Assembly (NCBI GenBank): GCA_030248295.1 | Contig: JASANH010001028.1 | Location: 434,001-498,000 of the forward strand | Length of the DNA stretch: 64,000 bases | Direction: 5' to 3' | Origin: Mesodorylaimus sp. YZB2_4 | Taxonomy: Eukaryota; Nematoda; Enoplea; Dorylaimida; Dorylaimidae | In this document: piece by piece, positions 54,549 through 64,000 of the stretch | How the letters are laid out: the number at the start of each line of letters is the position of its first letter | How positions within the stretch are numbered: the first letter of the stretch is position 1 | Position numbers and translations under genes: made by a program | Notes under the pieces: model-generated | The model's input: only the letters and a program-made list of their open reading frames with translations | Told to the model about the DNA's origin: nothing | Database searches by the model: none

Positions 54549-56680
54549 ATGGAAAATACAAAACCTGTTTCTCTGCTTCATCAAAATTCACTTTGCGTTA
54601 TTTCTGGCGCTAGTCGAGGAATTGGAAAAGAAATCGCGATTCAACTGGCGGGAAATGTTACTTCAAATTCTAAATTCTTATTAATCTCTCGAAATGAAAA
54701 CGACTTGGAAGAAACTGCCAAAGAAATTCGAATCAAAACCGATTCAAAAATAAATCCCAACACCTTTGTGTGCGACCTGGCAAATTTTGATGAAGAGAAA
54801 AAAACAATTTTTGAGAAAAAGCTCCAATCTTTGATCGATGAAGGCGCTCGTTTCGATGTGGCATTTATTATTCATAATGCGGGCACTGTCGGCAACATCA
54901 TGGATCCTGTGGCTAAATTGGAAAGCGCAAAAGAAATGCGTGATTATCTGGATTTAAATCTGGTTTCATGCGTTCTTCTGAATAACAGTTTTTTGAAATT
55001 GTTGGGTTCAGATGAAAAATTTGCTTGGCAAAGGGTCGTCATCAACATCACGAGTTTAATGGCAGTCAAATCATTACCTGGTTTCGGCTTGTACGCCATG
55101 GGTAAGTTTCGTTTGACTGCTTCAAAGTGCAAAGTTTTTTGTTTCAAATACGGTGCAAGGACTTTGTAAGGTGTTATTTTAGGTAAGGCGGCTCGTGAAG
55201 CGTTTTTACGCTCTTTGGCGGCTGAAGACGCCAAGTTACGTGTACTTAATTATTCGCCAGGTCCAGTTAAGACGGACATGACCAGTTTTGTCAAAGATGC
55301 TATTTGGGACGAAGGCACGAAAGGATGGTTTAAAAGTAAGTGGCTGGCCAACTCATGTTTGACTGAAAACAGAATATTGTAGCGGACAGGTTTGCAAATG
55401 TTTGCTACATGCGCTCAGAACATACAGGTATGCAGATAAGTACTTTTACAGTTTCACTCTTATGGTACAGTTTTATACGATGGATTTTTCTATACTTGGG
55501 ACGATTGAGGAAAACGAAGCGATTAAATATTTCAAAGATTCACAATGCTCAGTAGTACATTAGGGTTTTACATTATCACAGTGCAGTGTCGATTGGCCTT
55601 ACTCGGGATCTGCTTCAAGGGGTCTTTATTTAAAAAGTCATTTGGGAGGCTATTATTTCAATCCCAGTGTGGCATTCGCAATCTCACCATCGCAAGCCTA
55701 TTGGGCAAACAAAAATAAATTTAACGGTGTGTTTTCATCCAACCCCCCACAGAAAAATGTTTTTATTTCACTAAATTCCTAATAGAATCAACTTATTTTG
55801 TGTCTTATTGTCATTTTGAATTTCTCTTTGATTCTTTTCTCTTTTGTAAGCTTTGTGGAATTTTCAGTTCTCTTCTCTTACTGCACGTACAATCTAGTCT
55901 GGCTGGAAACGTCTAAATGTAGGTTCCCTGACACACAGTACTGTCTGTACGACACGGGATTTTGCGCAATAACTAGCTATGGAACATTTCACTCTAACTC
56001 GGTTAATTCAAGCCAAACATTTTGGATCAGACAATGCAAATCCGAATGGAAAAACCTACTGTACATTTTGCAATATTTGAGTCAAAGCGATGTGGATAAT
56101 ATTACATAGTTTATGGTCTTGTTCAATATCTGTCAGTGACCATTTTTTGTTATAAAACTCATGTCACGCTCAAGGTCTATTGCTAGTCATGAGGCCACAT
56201 GCCATTTCCTTCACGCCAAAATATAACTAAAGGCTAAGAAGCCTCATTTTTGTCCTCGCGTAGGCACCTGCCCTTTTCGTAGGAAACACGATCAGAAGAG
56301 GAAAAACACTTGATCTTTTACCAGTTATGGCACATCTACATCAGACAAAGTAGCAAAGAAAAAAATTTTGTTTTGTACCCCTAACTGAAAGAAATTCAAT
56401 TTTACTGAAGCTCTGTGATAGTGACAGTTTCCGTGAAATTAAATGTGTTAACATCCTTTAACTCATAATCAGCTAATCTACATCAATCCAATCTGAAACT
56501 AAATTATCACCAAACAAATGATGGAATATGTAGCATCGTGGTGTTAATTCATGCTTTTCAGACGCTTTTGAGACTGGAACAATTCTGACTACGGAACAAA
56601 CAATTACAAAATTATTGCACGTATTACATCAGAATACATTTGAGAATGGAAACCATTTGGATTACTACGACATTCAGTGA
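54549..56680 (+). CDS. spr: Sepiapterin reductase-like short-chain dehydrogenase
   Basis: Exons 54549-55101, 55183-55336 and 56562-56680. Rossmann glycine motif SGASRGIGKE near residue 20, IHNAG, NITS (catalytic Ser), YAMG/K with the catalytic Tyr and Lys coded on either side of intron 1, NYSPGPVKTDM, and the family C-terminus NHLDYYDI. Sepiapterin reductase makes the last NADPH-dependent step to tetrahydrobiopterin. As written, exon 2 has one base too many: in the AAAA run at 55320-55323 the frame shifts and ends at TAA 55332-55334, giving 234 residues. With one A fewer, all three exons are in frame (about 274 residues). Intron 2 is 1.2 kb. Whether the extra A is real decides if the gene is functional. 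Confidence 0.85.
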
Positions 56681-56763
56681 TCTCTCTAACATGTCGTCTC
56701 ACGTCGTATATCTGTCCATTCAGAAAATCGGAAAGAAAAAGGATTAGACTAGAATGTTAGATA

Positions 56764-58164
56764 TTAAATGACCATAATTAGAAGTTTGGTTTGAGTGTTT
56801 TTTGTGTCCGTCATGCTGATGTCCACATGGGACCTACTTGGTAAAACCCCTGGAGGGAGGTTCTTTTTTTTGAACTGCCAGGAGGAAGTATTACAGCTAA
56901 GGTCGGCGGAATTCGGCTTTGACCCCTTAGGGCACGTGTACAGCGGACCAGTAGCCTTCTGAACAAGATGACGGTTGGCACACCAATCATTGGAGCAGCT
57001 TCGATGAGTTTTACTTCTCGTCACTTCCGCGCAGGTCCCAAATGTAAGTGTGCGAATTCGTTTCGGTGGGTCGGGTTTCAGCACGATCTTCAGGTTACCA
57101 ACAAAAAAAACAACTTATTGCAAAAGCGTGAGTGTTTCAAAGTCCCTCCGCTATAACTTAAAAAATAAGCAGGAAAGATAACAAACAAGCAAGAATATAA
57201 GTCTATCAGAATTTATACTGAAAATGGAAAAAACGTGGCTGACACAACCCTGAGCGATGTATTCTGACGTAAGCACATATCAACAGACAGGAGCTCGACT
57301 TGCGACCAAGAAAACCATTTCGCACGCTGAGCCTTGAGCGTAAAGTCCCAGCCTAAGTTTGGCGACGTGCTGTCCAGCATTGGATGGGTCTCATGTAAAG
57401 TCATGAAATGCACAGACAAGGTCAAAATTGGACACCTGTTCTCACATTCTTTTTGTGTGAGCCGTCCTACTAATCTGGGATCTGCTGTTATCTGTACCTG
57501 GAGCAAGTTGAAGAAATTCGTAGCCTGACAAGGGAAGATGCCAACAGTCAAGTGAAACTTGGCCAAACCAGAAATTGTAATATTCATGGGGTTTTTAAAT
57601 CCTTTTTGTATTTTACTCTGTCCACATTCTTCAAGCCCATCACATTGATGGTGCCTTTTGCAACCCAAGTCGTACCTGGCCTGCACATCACGCAGATATA
57701 GTAGGGGAAACGTCGCATGTTTCAGTGAGTCGTTTACCCCACCAGATAAGGAATCGTCTCAGTTGGGGAATCGACCAAGTGGTAAATCGTCACGGAACCT
57801 ACAAAAACTCCCCTCAAAAAAGTGAAATCTAAAGGAGGAGACTTACCACAACGCACTGAGTGTCGCCTGTGTAGTGAAAAAAGAATTTATGGAGATGGTG
57901 GCCAGCTGAGCAATTGCACAACGTCGGAAAAACATTAGCGACCTGAACCAATGATATTTGCGGTAACAAAAGCGGTGCCAGTATTTTCGTAATCACTAAC
58001 CGTAAGCCGGTTCATTTTCAGCTTGAAAGCGATGAACGGAAAGATGGGGGGGGCGAAGCCAACCTTGAGCAAGTTCATTGAAAGGACCCTCTCAGTGTAT
58101 TATGGGACAACACGTCAAGTCGGTTCACAAAAGCAAACAACAGAATACCAACAAAACGCTTCAT
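56764..58164 (-). CDS. Candidate multi-exon secreted protein, unassigned
   Basis: Three minus-strand pieces look coding but are not joined with certainty. 58164-58100 starts MKRFVGILLFAFV, a signal peptide. 57689-57213 is a 150-codon frame with six cysteines, preceded by an acceptor-like CTGCGTGATGTGCAG. 57084-56764 has C-rich SCSNDWC and YTCPKGS. A TATATATA string at 58412-58421 lies about 250 bp upstream of the signal peptide. No domain recognised. The exon order, donors and even the unity of the gene are inference. Confidence 0.35.
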
Positions 58165-58622
58165 TCTAGTTCATCCTAAGTAACACACTTGTTCAGCCAC
58201 GAAAGTTTGCTATGTTTGATGATGACAGGTGGAATTCCAGCGAAGAATTCAAAAGTTCATACGCTGTATTCAAGGACACAATGCTAATCGTGTGCATATA
58301 TGACATAACTACAGTACCGCTGTTCTTGCTTGGCACGGATATTATAATCAGACTTTTACCTTGGTGACTGCTGCAAAAGAAACGCGCCAAACTTGCAAAT
58401 ATCCGCGTTACCTATATATAAGGCTAATCGCATCATTGTCCCTACCTTTTGAAAGCATTAAAACTTTCAAAGTATTGTTTTGTTAAACAACTGTAAAAAA
58501 GTTGACCACTTGTACTAGTTTTCATTTCGTCTGGTTGATAGTCAATCCTTTAATCGGACTAATTCAGCCCTGCAAGGCCTCTTCTTCTCCGCGTAGAAGA
58601 CTGAAAAACAGCAGATACTTTT

Positions 58623-58936
58623 TTATTCATGATCAATTCCAAAGTAAATAGTCAACCCTACAGTCACAGCTACGACAGTTAATACAGTGGCTCCAATGGC
58701 AATCCACGCACCAAGTGGTAAGCGATGGCAACAATTCTGACGAAACGCAATATTGGCCGTGGCTATGGAAAATCTCTCCATCGTTGACACTGTTCTCAAG
58801 GTATCGATGCTTGGTCGTTCCATCACTATTTCCACTCCTGTTTTAGACTTCGAGTACATGCTATACTTATCCGCTTCGTAATGCAAGAATATTCTGGAGC
58901 TGGTAGCTGCAGGTTCGCTGCGATCAGTAATTCTCA
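58623..58936 (-). CDS. Membrane-anchored C-terminal exon, unassigned
   Basis: The frame ends at TAA 58625-58623 with an AATAAA overlapping the stop. About 75 hydrophilic residues with paired Cys (NCCHR) are followed by a single span GAWIAIGATVLTVVAVTVGL and a six-residue tail. The start is unclear; an ATG frame at 59124-58924 (ending CENY) lies just upstream in another phase. It could be the last exon of a type I or tail-anchored protein, possibly linked to the genes next to it. Confidence 0.4.
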
Positions 58937-59802
58937 CATGATGCCAGTAAAGACATGAGATTGAGTGTCCTATTCAGGCTAGTATAACTATTTAGAAGCG
59001 GAAGGCATAGTGAAGCTACGGATGGATAGTGCTCGTAAAAGAAATTGCTATCGATAAGGCCTTCCTCACAAACACGTCGAGGTACTCGAGTATGCATGCA
59101 AAGGCGTACTTCCTTTATCTCCATCTAACTGTCCTTGTAATTTGTTTTTAGAGGCTCAAATATGCCATTAAATGGGGCTGACTTGCTCGACATACTGAAG
59201 AGTCGTATTCGTCAGACCTTTTTACGGTTTTGAAAGTCTTATCGAGGATTTCACGATTTTAGTAACCAGTTCTTTCATTAGGCGAAGGAGAGAAGAAAGT
59301 TTCAAAGGTTTCATGCGGAACTTTCCCAATACGAAAGGGAAAATTTTGTAAACTTACAGGAAGCAGTACCTTGAGGTAATTAAAAAAACGTAATTCACAA
59401 TTGTGCTCTAATGCGCGCTACATTTCAAAGCTTTCAGTGAGATTAGCGACTTGCTACAGTTGCGCCTCTGTATGGTAAAAAGACTTTGCTAATAGAGGAT
59501 ATTTGGGGCTCCGGGACAAAGATGCTTGCTTTGGTGGCATGGACAAACATTGATAAATTTACCAAAGGATACAATACTCGTACAAAGTAACACATGTGGT
59601 TATATGTAAAAGCTCCTGGAATAAAGCTAACAATAAATTCGTGCACAAGCACGAAGCAAGCTTCACAGACAATCGTCTGTATCGGATGAAATTTACTTCG
59701 TATCTGGCGGAAAGCAGTGTCAAAAATATCATGCTTACGAAACGACGCAGGTCTAGCCTTTAAAGGCATTCTGTTTTGAACATGCATTCCAGTGATAAAA
59801 TA
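58937..59802. other. Region between membrane exon and PAN exon
   Basis: Minus frames 59124-58924 and 59787-59443 are open but not recognised. Part is probably 3' untranslated sequence of the PAN gene. Confidence 0.3.
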
Positions 59803-62800
59803 TCAGCAACTAGCAATCATGTCGTAGTGCAAGTACAAAGTATCTGGTTCGAACCAGCGCAGATTGCAATCACCTTTGCTTTTCGCAAGGATGGTGGACT
59901 GTAGGCGACAGTCGCCTGTTCTGACGCTGTAGTCGAAACTAATGCACTGCGCAGTGTACAAACAGCGCTTAGCGCATTCTCCTTCACTATGTTCTTTTTC
60001 GAATATAGCTATGGGTGTTACCATAGAACCAAGCCTTCCATTCTGGCCAAATTTCATGAAATCACCGCATGCTGATCTTTTGCAATCTGAAAAAATACGT
60101 CGCTAAACGGGGAAAAGTGAAGTAAAGAGCTACGAACCAGGGTCCTTCAAAAAACGAGTGGCCTCAACAACAGTGTCAGCTGTCATTACTGGTGTTGCGG
60201 TTGAGGCAGTAGTAATCGCCTGTGCCCTGTGGCTCACGCGATAACTTTTCTCAGGAGTCGACGAAGTTGATCCACTCCATTTTGACTCGACAGTCGAACT
60301 TTGAATTATTGTTTTTGAGTCATTACGGCCCGCTGTGGGAACGAAATTATTAATTTGTAGGGTGCTTCTGGTTTGTGAAGCAGAAAAATATTCGCCCTCT
60401 GCACCCACAACCGTGCTACGAGTACCAGACACTCGCGACTGCTCTTTACTTGAGTTCGCTTGTACTGCGGTTGGCTGGAGATGTTGATCCCGCGCAGATG
60501 AAAGAGATAACATGGAAATGACAGGCTCTGGTTTTGCCGTTGTCTGTAAAAGAGAGAGCAGAACAGATGCAGGGTTTCTCATGATGGGCGTTTTTGCTTG
60601 CTGTGTATCTGATGATAGAAGAACAGTAGGTGTAACAGGGCCAGCATTCTGCGATGGATATAGCGGAGGCCTATCTGGATGGGGTGGTTGCACAGTAGAG
60701 ACAGACACACCAAGACGGATAGCAGCGCTGCGAGCACTTGTAGAAAGAGAATTAACAGGTTGGGGCGAATGATTTTGGAAAAAATGACTGGACATTAGAA
60801 AAACATCGGCAGATGGCAAAGCTGTCTCTTTGGAGAACTTATATTTTGCAGATACCGCGACGGCGGGAACGACTTCAGTTGACAATACAACTGAACCTGA
60901 AACTGCATTGTCAGGCGAAGCAGTAGGTAGAGGTACCAAAATACGTATATGCGATGAAACGCTAAGGGTCTTTGCGCTAGATGTTGCTGCGGGTTCTGTA
61001 GCAGATGGTAAAATCAGAGTGTTTGATCCAGGTCTCACATTAGGACCTGTAGCAGTGCGACCCCCTGGCAATGGCGATATTTCAGGAGGGTTGTTTCTGG
61101 GCTTTACAGTAGTTCCCGTGACAAAGTCTACCTCTTGTAATGGCGATATTCCTGGAGAATTGGCTCCATGTTTTACAGCAGGCTCTGTAGCAGAGCGACC
61201 CTCTCGTGGGGGGTTCGACCCAAGTGTCACTGTAGGTTTTGTAGCAGAGAGTACCTCTTGGAGCGGCGATAATCCTGGAGAGCTTGGGACATGATTTACA
61301 ACAGGCTCTGTAGCATTGCGCCCCTCTGGCAATGTCGATATTCTTTGTAGGTTCGACCCAAGTGTCACTGACGGTTTTTTAGCAGAGGGTACCGCTGAGA
61401 ATGTCGATAATCCTGGAGGATTGCTTCTATGATTTACAGCAAGCTCTGTAGGAGGGCGACCCTCTAGCATTAGCGACGTTTCAGGAGGATTATCTCCAGG
61501 TCTTACAGTAGTTTCTGTGGCAGGGTATACTTGGAATGGCGATCTTGCGGGAGGGTTGGTTCTATTTTTTGAAGCAGTCCCTGTAGCATAGTAGACCTCT
61601 ACCTCTAGAAACGGCGATGTATCTGGTGTAAAGGTTCCATGCTTTACTGATAGCTTTGTCGCAGGGCGCTCCTCTTGTAATGGTGATATTCTTGGTGGGC
61701 TGGATCCATTTTGAATCATGTGCTCAGTAGCTGGTAGTATCTGCTGCTGCAGGGATATTCCAAGAGTGTGAAATGTAGGTTTGACAGCACGACCTGTCGC
61801 ATGGTGCACCTCTGGCAATGACGATATTTCAGTATGGTCAGCTATAGGTTTCGAAGAGCGCTCTGTAGCACTGTGTACTTCCGATAGTGGCGGTATAACA
61901 GGAAGGTTGGGTCCAAGATGTACAACGGGCTCTGTAACGGAGGGTACCTCTGGGAATGGCGATAATAATGGAGGGATTGTTACATGTTTTACATTGAACT
62001 CAGTAGCAGGTGGTAGCTGCGGAATTGATATTCCTGAAGTCTTGGATGCTGGGTGGTCAGTGGTATCTGTAGCAGGGGTCTCCTCTTGTAATAGTGCTAT
62101 TCCTGGTGGGTTGGTTCCTTGTTTTACAGCAGGCCCTACAGCAGTGCGCCCCTCTGGCAATGTCGATATTCCTAATGGGCTCGACCCAAGTGTAACAGCG
62201 GGTTTTGTAGCAGAAGATTTCTCTGGGAGTGGCGATAATCCTGGAGAGCTAGGGACATGTTTTACAGCAGGCGCAGTAGCAGGGCGACCCTCTGGCATTA
62301 GCGATGATACAGGAGGGTTCTCTGTAGCATAGTGGACCTCTGGCAATGGCGATATATCTGGTGGAGAGGTTCCATGCTTCACTGATGGCCTTGTAGCAGG
62401 GTGCTCCTCTTGTACTGATGATATTCTTGGTGGGTTGGATCCATTTTGAATCATGGGATCAGTAGCAGGTGGTAGGGATATTCCAAGTGTGTTAGATGAA
62501 GGATTGACAGCTTGACCTGCCGCATGTACTTCTGGCAATATCGACATTTCTTGGGGACTTGTTACATGCTTGATAGAATCAGCTGTAGCAGGGCGCCCAT
62601 CTGGCAATGTCGATATTTCATTAGGGTCAGCTCTAGGTTTTGAAGTGCGCTCTGCAGCACTGTGTACTTCTGACAGTGGCGATATTCCAGAAAGGGTAAG
62701 TCCATGATTTACATCAGGCTCTTTAACAGAGGGCACCTCTGGGAATGGCGATAATCTTGGTGAGTTGGTTGCATGTTCCACTGTGGGCTCCGAAGCAGGT

Positions 62801-63522
62801 GGTAGCTGCAACATCGAGGATACTCCTGAAGTGCTGGATGCTGGTTTGTCAGAGGCATCTGTAGCAGGGGTCATCTCTTGTAATGGTGATATTCCTGGTG
62901 GGTTCGACCAATGTGTCACTGCGGGTTTGGTAGCGGAGGGTATCTCTGGGAATGGCGATAATCCCAGAGAGCTGGCGCCATGTGTCACTGCTGGCTCTGT
63001 AGCAAAGGGTATCTCAATCAATGACGATATTCCAGGAGTTTTGGGTCCATGCTCTACACTTTTCTCAGTATGTTGATGAAGCTGTAACATTGGGTATGTT
63101 CTTGGAGTGTTAGATAGAGGTTTGATAGAGGTATCTGTAGTAGGATATGTCTCTGGCAGTGGCAAGATTCTTGTAGGGCTGGTTGCATGGCTTACATTAG
63201 GGTCTGTAGCATGAAGCATCTCTGGCACTGTCGATATTCTGGGCGGATTGGTTCTAGGCTTTATTGTGTGCTCGGTCTTGGGGAATACCACTAGTAGGGA
63301 TGTCACATTTTCATTGTTTGCGCTATTTTTGATTCTAGACTGCGTAGTAGGCGCTACAAGTGGCACAGGGAACATTGCTGGTAAGCTGGAACGCATATCT
63401 TTTGTTGTCTTAGTAGTATGGCTGACAACAGGGGGCCATGGGTAAATTTGATGCTTAATGCTTGAATATACTAATCCAGTCGGTGATGACCCACTTTCCA
63501 TGATGTGTTGAGCCACATTCAG
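59803..63522 (-). CDS. Mucin-like repeat protein ending in a PAN/apple domain (5' partial)
   Basis: Exon 63522-60138 (acceptor TTTTTACAG) joins in phase 1 to exon 60086-59803 across a 51-nt intron. The first exon codes for 1128 residues without signal peptide, so an upstream exon is missing. From about residue 60 to 880 it is built from about 38 degenerate copies of a 22-residue unit, roughly ATEPAVKHGSNPPGISPLPE. A Ser/Thr/Pro-rich stretch follows to residue 1128. The last exon carries a PAN/apple fold: CKRSACGDF, ECAKRCLYTAQCISFDY, DCRLQS and GDCNLRWFEPDTLYLHY, then stop. Expected to be a secreted, heavily O-glycosylated matrix, cuticle or mucus protein. Confidence 0.7.
60990..63440 (-). 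repeat. About 66-bp coding minisatellite
   Basis: Tandem 66-nt period matching the 22-residue protein repeat, with occasional shorter units (deletions in multiples of 3). Because the period is a multiple of three, several long antisense frames (for example 61781-62332) remain open; they are not taken as genes. Confidence 0.8.
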
Positions 63523-64000
63523 CTGTAAAAAGGAAAGTTTCTCGAATTCGGGTTTGTTGAGTTGTACGGGGCTTGGGAAACTGTGGCAGTGGACAAGCTA
63601 GGCGTTAGTTTTTTTTCTGTTTGATACTCAACTTGGCTTGTTGCAGCATGTTTTCAAAAGTGTGAACTGTTTCTGATGCTTTTTGCTGACAAAGGACCCG
63701 TGCAAAAAATGAAAGACAAAAAAGAAAAAACGACAAAGTACAACAGTACTGTGCTCTTGTAGGCTTAAGCTTTAGACACGAAGCTTTAGATTCCTGTCTC
63801 GCTCTCGCAATACAGCAGAAGGGAATCCTAGTGTGTGAAACGCAAACAGGTTGTTTCTGAAAATTTGATTGGGCAACTTAGTTGAGCAGTGCATGTACAT
63901 AAAGCAAAAAGTCGAACATCGTTCATACAGATTTAAATTCTTCCCAAATCGTAGCTCGCTAATTACTTGTGCCAAGACCTCTAGAAAGTGGGAGCGTTGA
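63523..64000. other. Upstream region of the mucin-PAN gene, window edge
   Basis: Probably intron. A minus frame 63975-63772 with three Cys (ERCSTFCFMYMHC) could be part of an upstream exon but has no convincing splice sites. The signal-peptide exon is likely beyond the window. Confidence 0.3.

Noticed and set aside
55798..56109. 103-codon frame with hydrophobic start inside SPR intron 2
   Set aside because: It starts at TTG, has no ATG near the hydrophobic part and no domain; likely chance in an AT-rich intron.
61781..62332. Long plus-strand frame of 183 codons
   Set aside because: It is the antisense of the 66-bp coding repeat; the frame is open only because the period is a multiple of three.
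1..64000. CRISPR arrays, rRNA, bacterial operons
   Set aside because: The tandem arrays have degenerate units without spacers, there is no rRNA-like sequence, and the genes are spliced animal genes.

Overview
This is nuclear DNA of an animal. Genes are split by spliceosomal GT-AG introns, many only 56-92 nt long. They encode animal-type proteins: seven-transmembrane receptors, an ionotropic-type glutamate receptor, DEG/ENaC, NPC2, DNase II, sepiapterin reductase, a PAN/apple protein and a Clc-like four-pass membrane protein. The gene mix and short introns suggest a small-genome ecdysozoan (tardigrade or nematode grade), but the species cannot be fixed from the sequence.

Layout. 0-9.7 kb: a short tandem array, an interspersed repeat, a spliced GPCR on the minus strand, a long gene-free stretch, an inverted-array element and a MITE. 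10-18.2 kb: a second GPCR (+), a decayed DEG/ENaC gene (-) and an intact Clc-like gene (-). 19.5-21 kb: a PH-domain gene with a Gly/Tyr-rich tail (-). 21.5-31 kb: repeat-dense, with nested pogo-like MITEs, an hAT-type MITE with perfect 8-bp target duplication, tRNA-derived SINEs, a spliced but dead MULE transposase, and a two-exon Cys-rich secreted peptide gene. 31.7-34.6 kb: NPC2-like and DNase II-like genes (-). 36-37.5 kb: an intronless ionotropic receptor (+). 38.3-53.3 kb: transposon country, with a Ty3/gypsy-like element whose envelope-like frame lies upstream of pol, an inverted-array element holding a MULE remnant, a LINE remnant, and a 1.5-kb element with about 255-bp, about 95% identical inverted repeats. 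54.5-56.7 kb: sepiapterin reductase (+). 56.7-63.5 kb: secreted and membrane genes (-), including a mucin-like protein with about 38 copies of a 22-residue repeat followed by a PAN domain.

The host genes do not form operons. They fall into sensory/membrane functions (two GPCRs, ionotropic receptor, DEG/ENaC relic, Clc-like), lysosomal or secreted functions (NPC2, DNase II, Cys-rich peptide, mucin-PAN) and one metabolic enzyme (sepiapterin reductase, BH4 pathway). Two otherwise conserved genes carry one lesion each: an in-frame stop in DNase II and a one-base frameshift in sepiapterin reductase. These are either young pseudogenes or consensus errors in the assembly.

The most unusual material is mobile: at least two elements whose inverted ends are degenerate arrays of a GC-rich 14-15 nt unit (a third unpaired array starts the window), the env-before-pol retroelement, and a dispersed GATCGTGAG motif seen six times on the plus strand only.
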